64,000 bases of DNA from Brevundimonas sp. (GTDB lineage Bacteria; Pseudomonadota; Alphaproteobacteria; Caulobacterales; Caulobacteraceae): contig NZ_JACESA010000012.1 of assembly GCF_013912065.1 (NCBI RefSeq), positions 1-64,000 on the forward strand, read 5' to 3'. Positions 47,308 through 55,349 of this stretch are shown in pieces. The notes under the pieces were generated by a model. That model had not been told where the DNA came from, did not search any database, and worked only from the letters and a program-made list of their open reading frames with translations. The translations under genes and the position numbers were made by a program. How positions within the stretch are numbered: the first letter of the stretch is position 1; each line of letters begins with the position of its first letter.

Positions 47308-47622
47308 ATGAAGGACGAATTTCCCCACGGCGTCGTCCACGAGGCAGGCCCCGATCTTCAGGCGGCGCTGCGATCGGACCCCGAAGTCTTCGCGCTGTGG
47401 CGAGGCCTGACGCCGCTGGGTCGCAACGAGTTCATCTGCTGGGTCGAGGACGCGAAACAGCCCCAGACCCGCCAGCGTCGAATACACAGAACCGCCGAGG
47501 AACTGCTGGAGGGCAAGAAACGTCCCTGCTGCTGGTCCGGCTGCATCCACCGCACCGACAAGGCCCCGAGCCGCTGGCAACAGGCCGTCCTGATCGACAA
47601 GAAGCCCAAGGGCGGGGTGTGA
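47308..47622 (+). CDS. YdeI/OmdA (bacteriocin-protection) family protein
   Basis: 104 residues from ATG 47308, with CCAGGAG six bases upstream. The core LWRGLTPLGRNEFICWVEDA with the following KQPQTRQRRIHRTAEELLEG matches the OmdA helical motif seen at the end of YdeI-type proteins. It then adds CCWSGCIHRTDKAPSRWQQ with three cysteines. The biochemical role is unknown despite the family name. Confidence 0.72.
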   Translation: MKDEFPHGVVHEAGPDLQAALRSDPEVFALWRGLTPLGRNEFICWVEDAKQPQTRQRRIHRTAEELLEGKKRPCCWSGCIHRTDKAPSRWQQAVLIDKKPKGGV

Positions 47623-47663
47623 CGATCTTCTAGATTCTTCCTCCGTTGCACGCTTTCAGGCCA

Positions 47664-47690
47664 GGCGGCGGTGGCGGTGGCGGCGGCGGT
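47664..47690. repeat. GGN triplet microsatellite
   Basis: Nine GGC/GGT triplets in a row in the gap between the OmdA-like gene and parD, just upstream of the parD promoter. Confidence 0.8.
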
Positions 47691-47707
47691 GTTCCGCGCC
47701 CCGACAA

Positions 47708-47736
47708 TTGACAAACCTTGCCAACGGGACATTCTG
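47708..47736 (+). promoter_or_regulatory. Candidate promoter of the parD-like gene
   Basis: TTGACA at 47708-47713, 17-bp spacer, then ATTCTG at 47731-47736. The -35 is perfect and the -10 weak. It lies 18-46 bp upstream of the ATG. Confidence 0.4.
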
Positions 47737-47753
47737 ATCGAACAGGAGCCGCC

Positions 47754-48041
47754 ATGGCGACGATGAACATCTCCCTGCCCGACCAGATGAAGGCCTGGGT
47801 CGAGGAACAGGCCAAATCGGGCCGCTACGCCAACGCCTCGGACGTCGTCCGCGACCTGATCCGCCGCGAACAGGTCAAGGCCGAGAAGATCGCGCACTGG
47901 CAGACGCTGATCGACGAAGCCGATGCATCGGGAATCTGCGAGCAAACGCCCAGGGAAATCTTCGAGGAGGTGCGGGCAGAATACGTCGCCTCCAAATCAC
48001 CCGGCATCGATCACCAGGGCGGGGTTAAACGTCGTGGTTAG
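47754..48041 (+). CDS. parD: ParD-like type II antitoxin (CopG/RHH family)
   Basis: 95 residues. The ribbon-helix-helix opening MATMNISLPDQMKAWVEEQA, then SGRYANASDVVRDLIRREQV, is diagnostic for ParD. The C-terminal part (residues ~50-95) would normally neutralise a ParE/RelE toxin. GGAG precedes the ATG. No ParE-like frame follows; the next gene overlaps by eight bases and encodes a small membrane protein. So it is either an orphan antitoxin or part of a non-canonical pair. Confidence 0.9.
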   Translation: MATMNISLPDQMKAWVEEQAKSGRYANASDVVRDLIRREQVKAEKIAHWQTLIDEADASGICEQTPREIFEEVRAEYVASKSPGIDHQGGVKRRG

Positions 48042-48258
48042 GCGTTCCAACGCCGCCACTCGATGGTCGCGCAGATTACTTGTCATCGGAGCAATTCTGC
48101 TGCTGCCCTTCGGCGTGTTCGCATGGCCGAGGCTTGTCCACTTGATCGACGTGGACAGCTGCTATGATAGCGGTGGCGTCTATCTGTCCGAAGTCGGCAA
48201 ATGTTCTCATTCGCAGACTGAAATCGACGCCTACCTGCCACGGAAAACAGGGTTCTGA
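48034..48258 (+). CDS. Small single-pass membrane protein with a two-cysteine tail
   Basis: 74 residues if GTG 48034 is the start, overlapping the parD-like stop. A basic N-terminus (RRSNAATRWSRR) is followed by a hydrophobic helix (LLVIGAILLLPFGVFAW). The exported tail VDSCYDSGGVYLSEVGKCSH, then SQTEIDAYLPRKTGF, carries the C-x2-x-GG...C pattern seen in many small exported proteins. The tail may therefore be disulfide bonded. Its frame lies where a toxin gene is expected. The DUF72 gene begins four bases after its stop. Confidence 0.6.
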   Translation: MVRRSNAATRWSRRLLVIGAILLLPFGVFAWPRLVHLIDVDSCYDSGGVYLSEVGKCSHSQTEIDAYLPRKTGF

Positions 48259-48261
48259 ATT

Positions 48262-49008
48262 ATGAACAGCATTCGAGTTGGCATTGGCGGCTGGACCTTC
48301 GAACCCTGGCGCGGGGTCTTCTATCCCGACGGCCTGGTCCAGAAGCGCGAGCTGGAATACGCCGCGTCGAAACTGACCAGCATCGAGATCAACGGCACCT
48401 ATTATTCGACATTCAAGCCCGACAGCTGGCGCAAATGGCGGGACGAGACGCCGGAAGGCTTCGTGTTTTCGGTCAAGGCCAGCCGCTACTGCACCAACCG
48501 CAAGATCCTGTCGGACGGCGGCGAGAGTTTCGACAAATTCCTGTCCCAGGGCCTGACCGAATTGGGCGACAAGCTGGGGCCGATCAACTGGCAGTTCATG
48601 GGCACGAAGAAGTTCGATGCCGAGGATTTCGAGGGCTTCCTGAAGCTGTTGCCGCCGGAGAAGGACGGGGTTCGCCTGCGTCACGCCCTGGAGGTCAGGA
48701 ACCCGACTTTCGCCACCGAGCAGTTCCATGATCTGGCCCGCAAGTACGGCGCGGCCATCGTCTATGCCGTCGATGACGAGGAGCCGACCTGGCCCCAGAT
48801 CGACGAGGCCACGGCTGACTTCAGCTACGCCCGGCTGATGTCCAGCCGCGAGGACGAGCCGACCGGCATGACCGCCGACGAACTGTCCGCCGTCGCCGCC
48901 CAGGCCCGCGCCTGGGCCAAACGTGGCGAGGTCTTCGCCTATTTCATCTCCGGGGCCAAGGTGAGGAACCCGGCTGCAGCCCAGGCGCTGATCGCCCGCT
49001 TGAAATAG
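48262..49008 (+). CDS. DUF72 (YecE-like) TIM-barrel protein
   Basis: 248 residues. DUF72 markers: RVGIGGWTFEPWRGVFYPDG, YAASKLTSIEINGTYYSTFK, TPEGFVFSVKASRYCTNRK, and LRHALEVRNPTFATEQFHDL. The fold is a TIM barrel; no activity is established. Close spacing to the upstream small gene suggests cotranscription with it and the ParD-like gene. Confidence 0.88.
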   Translation: MNSIRVGIGGWTFEPWRGVFYPDGLVQKRELEYAASKLTSIEINGTYYSTFKPDSWRKWRDETPEGFVFSVKASRYCTNRKILSDGGESFDKFLSQGLTELGDKLGPINWQFMGTKKFDAEDFEGFLKLLPPEKDGVRLRHALEVRNPTFATEQFHDLARKYGAAIVYAVDDEEPTWPQIDEATADFSYARLMSSREDEPTGMTADELSAVAAQARAWAKRGEVFAYFISGAKVRNPAAAQALIARLK

Positions 49009-49080
49009 TCCCTGCCTTGCGGCGGGGGCGCCGCCGCCACATCTGAGCTTACCCGCTCCGCCATCCCCCAAGGACCGCTC

Positions 49081-50142
49081 ATGCCGATCGCCACACGCGC
49101 CTTCGCCGCGACCGCCGCCGACAAGCCGTTGACCCCCTACAGCTTCGAGCGCCGCGATCCCGGTCCGGACGATGTGCTGATCGACATCAAATACTGCGGC
49201 ATCTGCCACTCCGACCTGCACATGGCTCGCAGCGAGACCGGCAAGGCCCATTATCCGCTGGTGCCCGGCCACGAGATCGCCGGTCTGGTGAAGGCCGTCG
49301 GTTCGAATGTCACCCGGTTCAAGGAGGGCGACCGCGTCGGCGTCGGCTGCATGGTCGACAGCTGCCGCGAATGTTCGTCTTGCCAGGAGGGGCTGGAACA
49401 ATATTGCGTGCCCGGCTTCACCGGCACCTATGGCGGCAAGGACAAGAAGGGCGGCACGGCCGAGACTATCACCCAGGGCGGTTATTCCGACCACATCACG
49501 GTCGACCAGCATTTCGTCCTGTCCATTCCCGACAGCCTGCCGCTGGACGTCGCCGCCCCGCTGCTGTGCGCGGGCGTCACCACCTATTCGCCGCTGAGGG
49601 AGTGGAAGGTCGGACCGGGGTCCAAGGTTGCGGTGATCGGCCTGGGCGGCCTGGGCCACATGGCCGTCAAACTGGCCGCCGCCATGGGCGCCGAGGTCAC
49701 GGTCCTGTCCACCTCGGACCGCAAGAAGGCCGACGCCGAGCGGATGGGCGCCCGACATTTCCTGATCAGTTCCGACAAGCCGGCGATGAAGGCCGCGGCC
49801 GAGAGCTTCGACCTGATCATCAACACCGTCTCGGCCACGCACGAGATCGCCGCACACACCCAGCTGCTGGCTCGCGACGGGACCATGATCATGCTGGGCC
49901 TGACCACCGAGGGCCTGCCGGTCTTCGCCATGCCCCTGCTGTGGCGTCGCCGCCGAATCGCCGGCTCGCTGATCGGCGGCATAGCCGAAACCCAGGAGAT
50001 GCTGGACTTCTGCGCCCAGCACGGCATCGCCTGCGACATCGAGACCATCGCCCCGGACCAGATCAACGAAGCCTACGAGCGGATGCTGAAATCCGACGTC
50101 CGCTACCGCTTCGTCATCGACATGGAAAAGCTGGCGGCCTGA
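49081..50142 (+). CDS. Zinc-dependent NAD(P) alcohol dehydrogenase (CAD/YahK type)
   Basis: 353 residues, medium-chain dehydrogenase. Catalytic zinc ligands are in KYCGICHSDLHMARSETGK with VPGHEIAG. Structural zinc cysteines are in CMVDSCRECSSCQEGLEQYC. The Rossmann motif is VIGLGGLGHMAVKLAAAMGA. This arrangement is that of cinnamyl-alcohol-dehydrogenase-like aldehyde reductases with broad specificity. Single gene with a purine-rich AAGGA before ATG. Confidence 0.92.
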   Translation: MPIATRAFAATAADKPLTPYSFERRDPGPDDVLIDIKYCGICHSDLHMARSETGKAHYPLVPGHEIAGLVKAVGSNVTRFKEGDRVGVGCMVDSCRECSSCQEGLEQYCVPGFTGTYGGKDKKGGTAETITQGGYSDHITVDQHFVLSIPDSLPLDVAAPLLCAGVTTYSPLREWKVGPGSKVAVIGLGGLGHMAVKLAAAMGAEVTVLSTSDRKKADAERMGARHFLISSDKPAMKAAAESFDLIINTVSATHEIAAHTQLLARDGTMIMLGLTTEGLPVFAMPLLWRRRRIAGSLIGGIAETQEMLDFCAQHGIACDIETIAPDQINEAYERMLKSDVRYRFVIDMEKLAA

Positions 50143-50264
50143 CCCGGTCAGCAGGTCACGCCCGGTTTCCGTGACGGAAATCGGGCTTTGCCTGCAACCG
50201 CTGCGCCGCTAAACCCTTGAACAACGGCCCGCGTCAGACGGGCGTGACGGACAAGGAAACACTC

Positions 50265-50990
50265 ATGGCGCGCGTGGCATTCGTGACCGGCGGCACCCGG
50301 GGAATCGGCAAGGCGATCGTTCAGCGCCTCAGCGAGGACGGGATTCGCGTCGCCGCCGGCTATTCCGGCAATGACGAGGCCGCCCAGGCCACGGCCAAGG
50401 CCCTGGGCTGTATGGTGGTGAAGGGCAATGTCGGCTCGTTCGACGACTGCGCCCGCGCGGTCAGCGAGGTCGAGGCCGAACTGGGGCCCGTCGACATCCT
50501 GGTCAACAACGCCGGCATCACTCGCGACGGCTTCTTCCACAAGATGAGCCACGACCAGTGGTCGGACGTGATCCGGGTGAACATGGACAGCGTGTTCAAC
50601 ACGACGCGCCAGGTCATCAACGGCATGCGCGAGCGCGGCCACGGCCGGATCGTCAACATTTCCTCGATCAACGGCCAGAAGGGCCAGGTCGGCCAGACCA
50701 ACTATTCCGCCGCCAAGGCCGGGATGATCGGCTTCACCAAGGCCCTGGCCCTGGAGAACGCCAAGAAGGGGGTGACGGTGAACTGTATCGCTCCCGGCTA
50801 TATCGACACCGAAATGGTCGGCGCCATGGATCCCAAGGTGCTGGAAGCGATCGTCGCCCAGATCCCCGTCGGCCGACTGGGCAAGGGCGAGGAGATCGCC
50901 GACATGGTGTCCTGGCTGGTAGGAGAGCGTGCCGGATATGTCACAGGTTGCACACTGTCGCTGAACGGCGGTCAGTACCTGGTCGGGTGA
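50265..50990 (+). CDS. phbB: Acetoacetyl-CoA reductase (short-chain dehydrogenase)
   Basis: 241 residues from ATG 50265 with AAGGAA upstream. SDR motifs: TGGTRGIG, VDILVNNAGITRDGFFHKM, catalytic Ser-Tyr-Lys in NISSINGQKG...YSAAKAGM. PhbB-like features are NGQKGQVGQTNYSAAKAGMI and NCIAPGYIDTEMV. It reduces acetoacetyl-CoA with NADPH for polyhydroxybutyrate synthesis. No phaC or phaA lies in the window. FabG is the main alternative. Confidence 0.9.
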   Translation: MARVAFVTGGTRGIGKAIVQRLSEDGIRVAAGYSGNDEAAQATAKALGCMVVKGNVGSFDDCARAVSEVEAELGPVDILVNNAGITRDGFFHKMSHDQWSDVIRVNMDSVFNTTRQVINGMRERGHGRIVNISSINGQKGQVGQTNYSAAKAGMIGFTKALALENAKKGVTVNCIAPGYIDTEMVGAMDPKVLEAIVAQIPVGRLGKGEEIADMVSWLVGERAGYVTGCTLSLNGGQYLVG

Positions 50991-51039
50991 TCGACGCTTC
51001 GCCCAAAATCCGCCGTGTGGCGGTTTCATCCACAGTCTC

Positions 51040-51810
51040 ATGAAGTTGACGGAAACGGCTCAGGCGAAAAAATCGCCTCGCGTGACCGCGATGGCGTTCG
51101 CGGCCGTCGTGGCTGTCGGCTTGTCCGTCGCGTCGCCCGCACTCCTGTCGGCCGATTGCCACGCCCAGTCCCGCCGCAACATGGAACCGTCCGCCCGGTA
51201 TGTCTCCGGCACGGGACAGGGATTCGTGCTGGATGTGACGGGGTCACGCCCCCTGCTGCGATTCGATCGTTCGACCGAGATATGGGTGCTGCGCGCCACC
51301 CCCGCCCCGCGCGGCGACATCGTCTATCGCAACGACAACGGCGATCAGGTTCTGCGCGTCACGGCCGACGGCCGCATGACCCTCTATACGACGGCTGCGC
51401 CCCAGGGTTCGCCAGTCTCGCCGTCGGGCCAGGCCGCGCCGTTGCTGGCGCCGGGGCTGACCGCGATGCAGCTGTGGAACTACATCATCCGCCAGAGCGA
51501 CCGGGCCAGCCGCGCCCTGGGTCGGCTGGTGGTCGTCGACGTCGATATCCAGCCGGGCTCGGAAGCCGTGGCCGCCGACGCCCTGTCGACCGCCGTGGAC
51601 GCCATCGCGCGGATGGCCCGCTCGCCCACCCTGCGGCCGGAAGCGAACAAGATTCGCCGCATCGAGATCGTCGATCAGGGGCGGGCGCCGCAGGCGGTCT
51701 TCTCGCGCGGCACCCTGCGCATCGTGATCGAGCCGCGTTCCGGCGTGGCCGGCCGCCCGTCCTCGGCCCTGATCGTCCGCGTGGTGGCGGACGACGTCCT
51801 CAGCCGCTGA
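51040..51810 (+). CDS. Secreted protein, DUF4908-like
   Basis: 256 residues with an N-terminal signal region (MAFAAVVAVGLSVASPALLS, residues ~18-37). Mature part: GQGFVLDVTGSRPLLRFDRS, then APRGDIVYRNDNGDQVLRVT, then a helical C-terminal half ending ALIVRVVADDVLSR. The early block (LLRFDRSTEIWVLR; NDNGDQVLR) matches my recollection of DUF4908, found in Caulobacterales and relatives. Function unknown. It overlaps the convergent gloB gene by 11 bp. Confidence 0.72.
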   Translation: MKLTETAQAKKSPRVTAMAFAAVVAVGLSVASPALLSADCHAQSRRNMEPSARYVSGTGQGFVLDVTGSRPLLRFDRSTEIWVLRATPAPRGDIVYRNDNGDQVLRVTADGRMTLYTTAAPQGSPVSPSGQAAPLLAPGLTAMQLWNYIIRQSDRASRALGRLVVVDVDIQPGSEAVAADALSTAVDAIARMARSPTLRPEANKIRRIEIVDQGRAPQAVFSRGTLRIVIEPRSGVAGRPSSALIVRVVADDVLSR

Positions 51811-52528
51811 AGCCGTCCTTCGCCGCCCGACGAGCGGCGAACACCGTCGCGTCGCCCGCCGTCATGAACGGATTGAACCTCAGCTCCGCGCCGATAGTGG
51901 TCGGCACGGTCGGTTCGCCCCGCTCCCGCGCCGCGAATATGGCCTCGGCGTGCGCGCGGGTTTCGGGCCGGCCGTCCAGGCTCAAGGTGAAACGCGCGTT
52001 CGAGGCCGTATATTCATGGGCGCACCAGATCACGGTCGCCTCGGGCCAGGCCGCCAGCTTGCGCAGGCTGGTCCACATCTGCTCGGGCGTCCCCTCGAAC
52101 AGTCGGCCGCACCCGAGGGCGAACAGGGTGTCGCCGACGAAGGCCGCCTGATCCTCGACCGAACGGAACACGACATGGCCCAGGGTATGGCCCGGCGTGG
52201 CCGTGACCTCGAACCGGGTCTCGCCCACCATGACGACGTCGCCGTCCACAACCACCCGATCCAGCGGCGCGACGCGGCGCACCTCTTCCGGGCCCACGAT
52301 CTCGCAGCCCGTCTCGGCCTTCAGCCTCTCGTTGCCCTCGGTATGGTCCGGGTGCCAATGGGTGTTCAGGATCAGGTCCAGCCGCCCCCAGTCCAGCCGC
52401 TCCAGCTCCTCCAGGATCCGCGCCGCGTCGGGGGTATCGACGGCGGCCACGACGCCGGTCGCCGCGTCCCGGATCAGAAAGCCGTAATTGTCGCTGCGGC
52501 ACGGGAACAGGTGAACATCCAGGGTCAT
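51800..52528 (-). CDS. gloB: Hydroxyacylglutathione hydrolase (glyoxalase II)
   Basis: 242 residues, metallo-beta-lactamase fold. Metal ligands: THWHPDHTEG (about 56-65), ATPGHTLGHVV, and GDTLFALGCGRLFEGTPEQM. The glyoxalase-II-specific C-terminal helices follow (CAHEYTASNARFTLSL). It hydrolyses S-lactoylglutathione to D-lactate and glutathione. Divergent from the methyltransferase gene across 45 bp, a pairing common in alphaproteobacteria. Confidence 0.94.
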   Translation of the reverse strand: MTLDVHLFPCRSDNYGFLIRDAATGVVAAVDTPDAARILEELERLDWGRLDLILNTHWHPDHTEGNERLKAETGCEIVGPEEVRRVAPLDRVVVDGDVVMVGETRFEVTATPGHTLGHVVFRSVEDQAAFVGDTLFALGCGRLFEGTPEQMWTSLRKLAAWPEATVIWCAHEYTASNARFTLSLDGRPETRAHAEAIFAARERGEPTVPTTIGAELRFNPFMTAGDATVFAARRAAKDGFSG

Positions 52529-52573
52529 GACCGCATTCTAGCAGGACGGCCCCGGCGGGCCTATGGTGGACCC

Positions 52574-53314
52574 ATGCGGCGCAGCATCGACGAACTTCGG
52601 ACCTTCTACGGCGAGCCGACCGGCGTGCTGGTGCGGCGCCTGCTGGCCCGTCGGCTGGACGAGGCCTGGGGCGAAGCCCCCGACTGCGACGTTCTGGGCG
52701 TCGGTTACGCCACGCCCTGGCTGGACGCCTTCGTCGGCGCGCGGCGGGTGGTGGCGGCCATGCCCGGCGGCCAGGGCGTCGAACAGTGGCCGAGCGTGGG
52801 CCGTAACCGGACCCTGCTGGTCGACGACCGACGCCTGCCCTTCGCCGCCGGATCCTTCGACCGCATCCTGCTGGTCCACGCTCTGGAAGAGGCCGATGAC
52901 CCCGCGGCCCTGCTGCTGGAGGCGGTGCGCGCCCTGGCGCCGACCGGCCGGATCATCCTGGCGGCGGCGGCGCGCGGCGGTCTGTGGGCCCGGGCCGAGA
53001 ACACCCCCTTCGGCCACGGCCGCCCCTTCACACGGGGCCAGCTGGAACGGCTGGTCCGGGAGGCTGGGCTGGAGCCGGCCGCCTGGTCCCAGACCCTGTA
53101 TGTGCCGCCCTGGCCCCCTCTGCTGGCCTTCGCCGACGGCTTCGAACAGGTCGGCCGCCGGGTCGCGCCCGGCGCGGCGGGGCTGATCCTGCTGGAGGCG
53201 TCGCGTCAGGCCTATGCCCGCATCCGGCCCAGCGGCCACGCCCAGCGCGTACCGGCCAAGCCGGTGCTGACGCCCCAGCCCGCCGCCTCAGTCTCATCCA
53301 AATGGCCGCGCTGA
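52574..53314 (+). CDS. Class I SAM-dependent methyltransferase-like protein
   Basis: 246 residues. After CDVLGVGYATPWLDAF (a degenerate SAM motif I), the pattern VDDRRLPFAAGSFDRILLVH with ALEEADDPAALLLEAVRALA (motifs II-III) is typical of Methyltransf_11 proteins beside gloB. It continues with RPFTRGQLERLVREAGLEPA. Substrate unknown. First gene of a run with the SixA-like, DUF952 and pyrD genes. Confidence 0.85.
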   Translation: MRRSIDELRTFYGEPTGVLVRRLLARRLDEAWGEAPDCDVLGVGYATPWLDAFVGARRVVAAMPGGQGVEQWPSVGRNRTLLVDDRRLPFAAGSFDRILLVHALEEADDPAALLLEAVRALAPTGRIILAAAARGGLWARAENTPFGHGRPFTRGQLERLVREAGLEPAAWSQTLYVPPWPPLLAFADGFEQVGRRVAPGAAGLILLEASRQAYARIRPSGHAQRVPAKPVLTPQPAASVSSKWPR

Positions 53315-53374
53315 CGGGGAGTTGACGCGGCCCCATCTGTTCGACGCGAACGAACGGCCTTATGGCGAAGCCCT

Positions 53375-53881
53375 ATGCATCGACTGATCCTAATGCGGCA
53401 CGCCCAAGCCGAGGCCTCCAGCCCGTCCGGCGGCGACGAAACCCGCCCCCTGTCCGGCGTCGGACGCAATGAAGCCCTGCTGATGGGACGCGCCCTGGCC
53501 GAACGGGGACTGAAGCCCGATCTGGCCCTGGTCTCGTCCGCCGTCCGCACGCGTCAGACCTGGGACCAGATGCACGACGCCCTGGGCGACGTCGAGGTCC
53601 GCGACGAGCCGCGCCTCTATAACGCCCCCGCCGAGGTGCTGCGCTGTTTCGTCGAGGACAGCGAGGACGAGGCCGGCTGTCTGCTGGTCTTGGCTCACAA
53701 TCCGGGCGTCCATGTCCTGGCGACCGAATATCTGACCGAGAGCGCCGCCTCGCCCGCCGTTCTGGAACGCCTGACCGGCGGTTTCCCGACCGGCGCCGCG
53801 GCCCTGTTCACCGTCGATGTCGCGGGTCGCTGCGCCTATGAGGGATTTCTGACGCCCCGCGCCCTGGGCGGCGGCGCATGA
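53375..53881 (+). CDS. SixA-like histidine phosphatase
   Basis: 168 residues. The RHG motif appears as LMRHAQAEASS (catalytic His about 9) with the second Arg/His in SSAVRTRQTWDQM and the distal LVLAHNPGVHVLATEYL. SixA in E. coli dephosphorylates HPt domains. The stop overlaps the next gene's start (ATGA), showing coupling. Given the hybrid kinase two genes downstream, a role in a phosphorelay is tempting but unproven. Confidence 0.9.
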   Translation: MHRLILMRHAQAEASSPSGGDETRPLSGVGRNEALLMGRALAERGLKPDLALVSSAVRTRQTWDQMHDALGDVEVRDEPRLYNAPAEVLRCFVEDSEDEAGCLLVLAHNPGVHVLATEYLTESAASPAVLERLTGGFPTGAAALFTVDVAGRCAYEGFLTPRALGGGA

Positions 53882-54222
53882 CCGGCGCCGCCTACAAGAT
53901 CATCGCCGTCGACGAATGGCGCGCCGCACTGGCCGAAGGCGCTTACGCGGGCTCGGCCGTCGACCTGGCCGACGGCTACATCCATATGTCGACCGGCGAG
54001 CAACTGGTCGAGACGGCGCGGCGCCACTACGCCGGGCGCGCCGACCTGATGCTGCTGACCGTGGACCTGAGCCGGTTCGGCGACGACTTGGTCTGGGAGC
54101 CTTCGCGCGGGGGCGACCTGTTCCCGCACCTGTACGCCCCCCTGCCCGCCTCGGCCGTCACCTCCGCGCGCGCCTTCGCGGTCGCCGAGGACGGGGCCAT
54201 GGTGTTCGAGGACCCGGCATGA
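53878..54222 (+). CDS. DUF952 protein
   Basis: 114 residues. DUF952 pattern: YKIIAVDEWRAALAEGAYAG, DGYIHMSTGEQLVETARRHY, LMLLTVDLSRFGDDLVWE, and LFPHLYAPLPASAVTSAR. Uncharacterised family, possibly ADP-ribosyltransferase-like in fold. Coupled on both sides by ATGA overlaps. Confidence 0.9.
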   Translation: MTGAAYKIIAVDEWRAALAEGAYAGSAVDLADGYIHMSTGEQLVETARRHYAGRADLMLLTVDLSRFGDDLVWEPSRGGDLFPHLYAPLPASAVTSARAFAVAEDGAMVFEDPA

Positions 54223-55277
54223 GCCTGTTCGACCGTATGGCCGATGGAGCCGCCGCCGCCCTGCGCCGCCTCGATCCCGAAACCGCGCACCAGTGGGCGA
54301 TCAAGGGCCTGGCCTTCGCCCCCCTGCCCGCGCCGCCGGCCGACGATCCGATCCTGCGCACGACCGTAGCCGGGCTGGACCTGCCTAATCCCGTCGGCCT
54401 GGCCGCCGGTCTGGACAAGAACGGCGAGGCCCTGCGCGGCCTGTCGCGTCTCGGTTTCGGCTTCGTCGAATGCGGCTCGGTGACGCCGCGCGCCCAGCCG
54501 GGCAATCCGCGTCCCCGCCTGTTCCGCCTGTCCGAGGATCGGGCGATCATCAACCGGATGGGATTCAACAACGCCGGGCTCGAGGCGTTCGCGGCGCGGC
54601 TGGATCGCCGCCCGGCGGGCGTGGTCGTCGGCGCCAATCTGGGCGCCAACAAGGATACGGAGGACAAGGCCGCCGACTATGTGGCGGGTCTCCAGCGCCT
54701 GGCGGGTCGCGCCTCCTATTTCACCGTCAATATCTCGTCGCCCAATACGCCGGGTCTGCGCGCACTACAGGGACGGGACCAGCTGGACGACCTGCTGGGC
54801 CGGATCGACGCCGCCCGCCCCAAAGACGAGACCGCCCGCGTGCCGGTGTTTCTTAAGATCGCCCCCGACCTGATCGCCGACGAGATCGGCATGATCGTCG
54901 AGGCCTCGCTGGCGCACCGGATCGACGGCCTGATCGTCTCCAACACGACCTTGGAACGGCCCAAGACCCTGCGCTCTGTTGACGCAGGCGAGACCGGCGG
55001 CCTGTCCGGCGCCCCGATCCGCCCCTTCGCCGAAAAGGCGCTTCGTGCGGCGGCCGAGGCCGCTCAGGGCCGCCTGCCCCTGATCGCCGTCGGCGGAATC
55101 GACAGCGGGGCCGAAGCCTACGCCCGCATCCGCCTGGGCGCCTCGGCGGTTCAGATCTATTCGGCCCTGGTCTATGGGGGCCCTGGTCTTGTCGCGCGGA
55201 TCAAGCGCGATCTGGTCCTGCGTCTCCGTGCGGACGGCTTTCCCTCGGTTTCAGCGGCAGTGGGCGCTCAACGTTGA
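54219..55277 (+). CDS. pyrD: Quinone-dependent dihydroorotate dehydrogenase (class 2)
   Basis: 352 residues. N-terminal membrane-associating helix (SLFDRMADGAAAALRRLDPE). FMN barrel: NPVGLAAGLDKNGEALRGLS, ECGSVTPRAQPGNPRPRLF, NRMGFNNAGLEAFAARL, and SYFTVNISSPNTPGLRALQG with the catalytic Ser of class 2. Also DGLIVSNTT and IAVGGIDSGAEAYARIRLGA. It oxidises dihydroorotate with ubiquinone. Coupled to DUF952, which is a frequent neighbour of pyrD in this group. Confidence 0.96.
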   Translation: MSLFDRMADGAAAALRRLDPETAHQWAIKGLAFAPLPAPPADDPILRTTVAGLDLPNPVGLAAGLDKNGEALRGLSRLGFGFVECGSVTPRAQPGNPRPRLFRLSEDRAIINRMGFNNAGLEAFAARLDRRPAGVVVGANLGANKDTEDKAADYVAGLQRLAGRASYFTVNISSPNTPGLRALQGRDQLDDLLGRIDAARPKDETARVPVFLKIAPDLIADEIGMIVEASLAHRIDGLIVSNTTLERPKTLRSVDAGETGGLSGAPIRPFAEKALRAAAEAAQGRLPLIAVGGIDSGAEAYARIRLGASAVQIYSALVYGGPGLVARIKRDLVLRLRADGFPSVSAAVGAQR

Positions 55278-55349
55278 CGGAGCGTTAGCCTCAATCTGCG
55301 TCTAATGCCCCAAAGCGGACAGAGAATGTTCGCGCTTGCGGGAAGTGGA

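Noticed and set aside
47630-47815. Minus-strand ORF with a polyproline run in the parD promoter
   Set aside because: It exists only because of the GGN microsatellite and lacks a ribosome site.
47923-48033. N-terminal extension of the small membrane protein over parD
   Set aside because: It is an out-of-frame reading of parD; the membrane protein is better started at GTG 48034.
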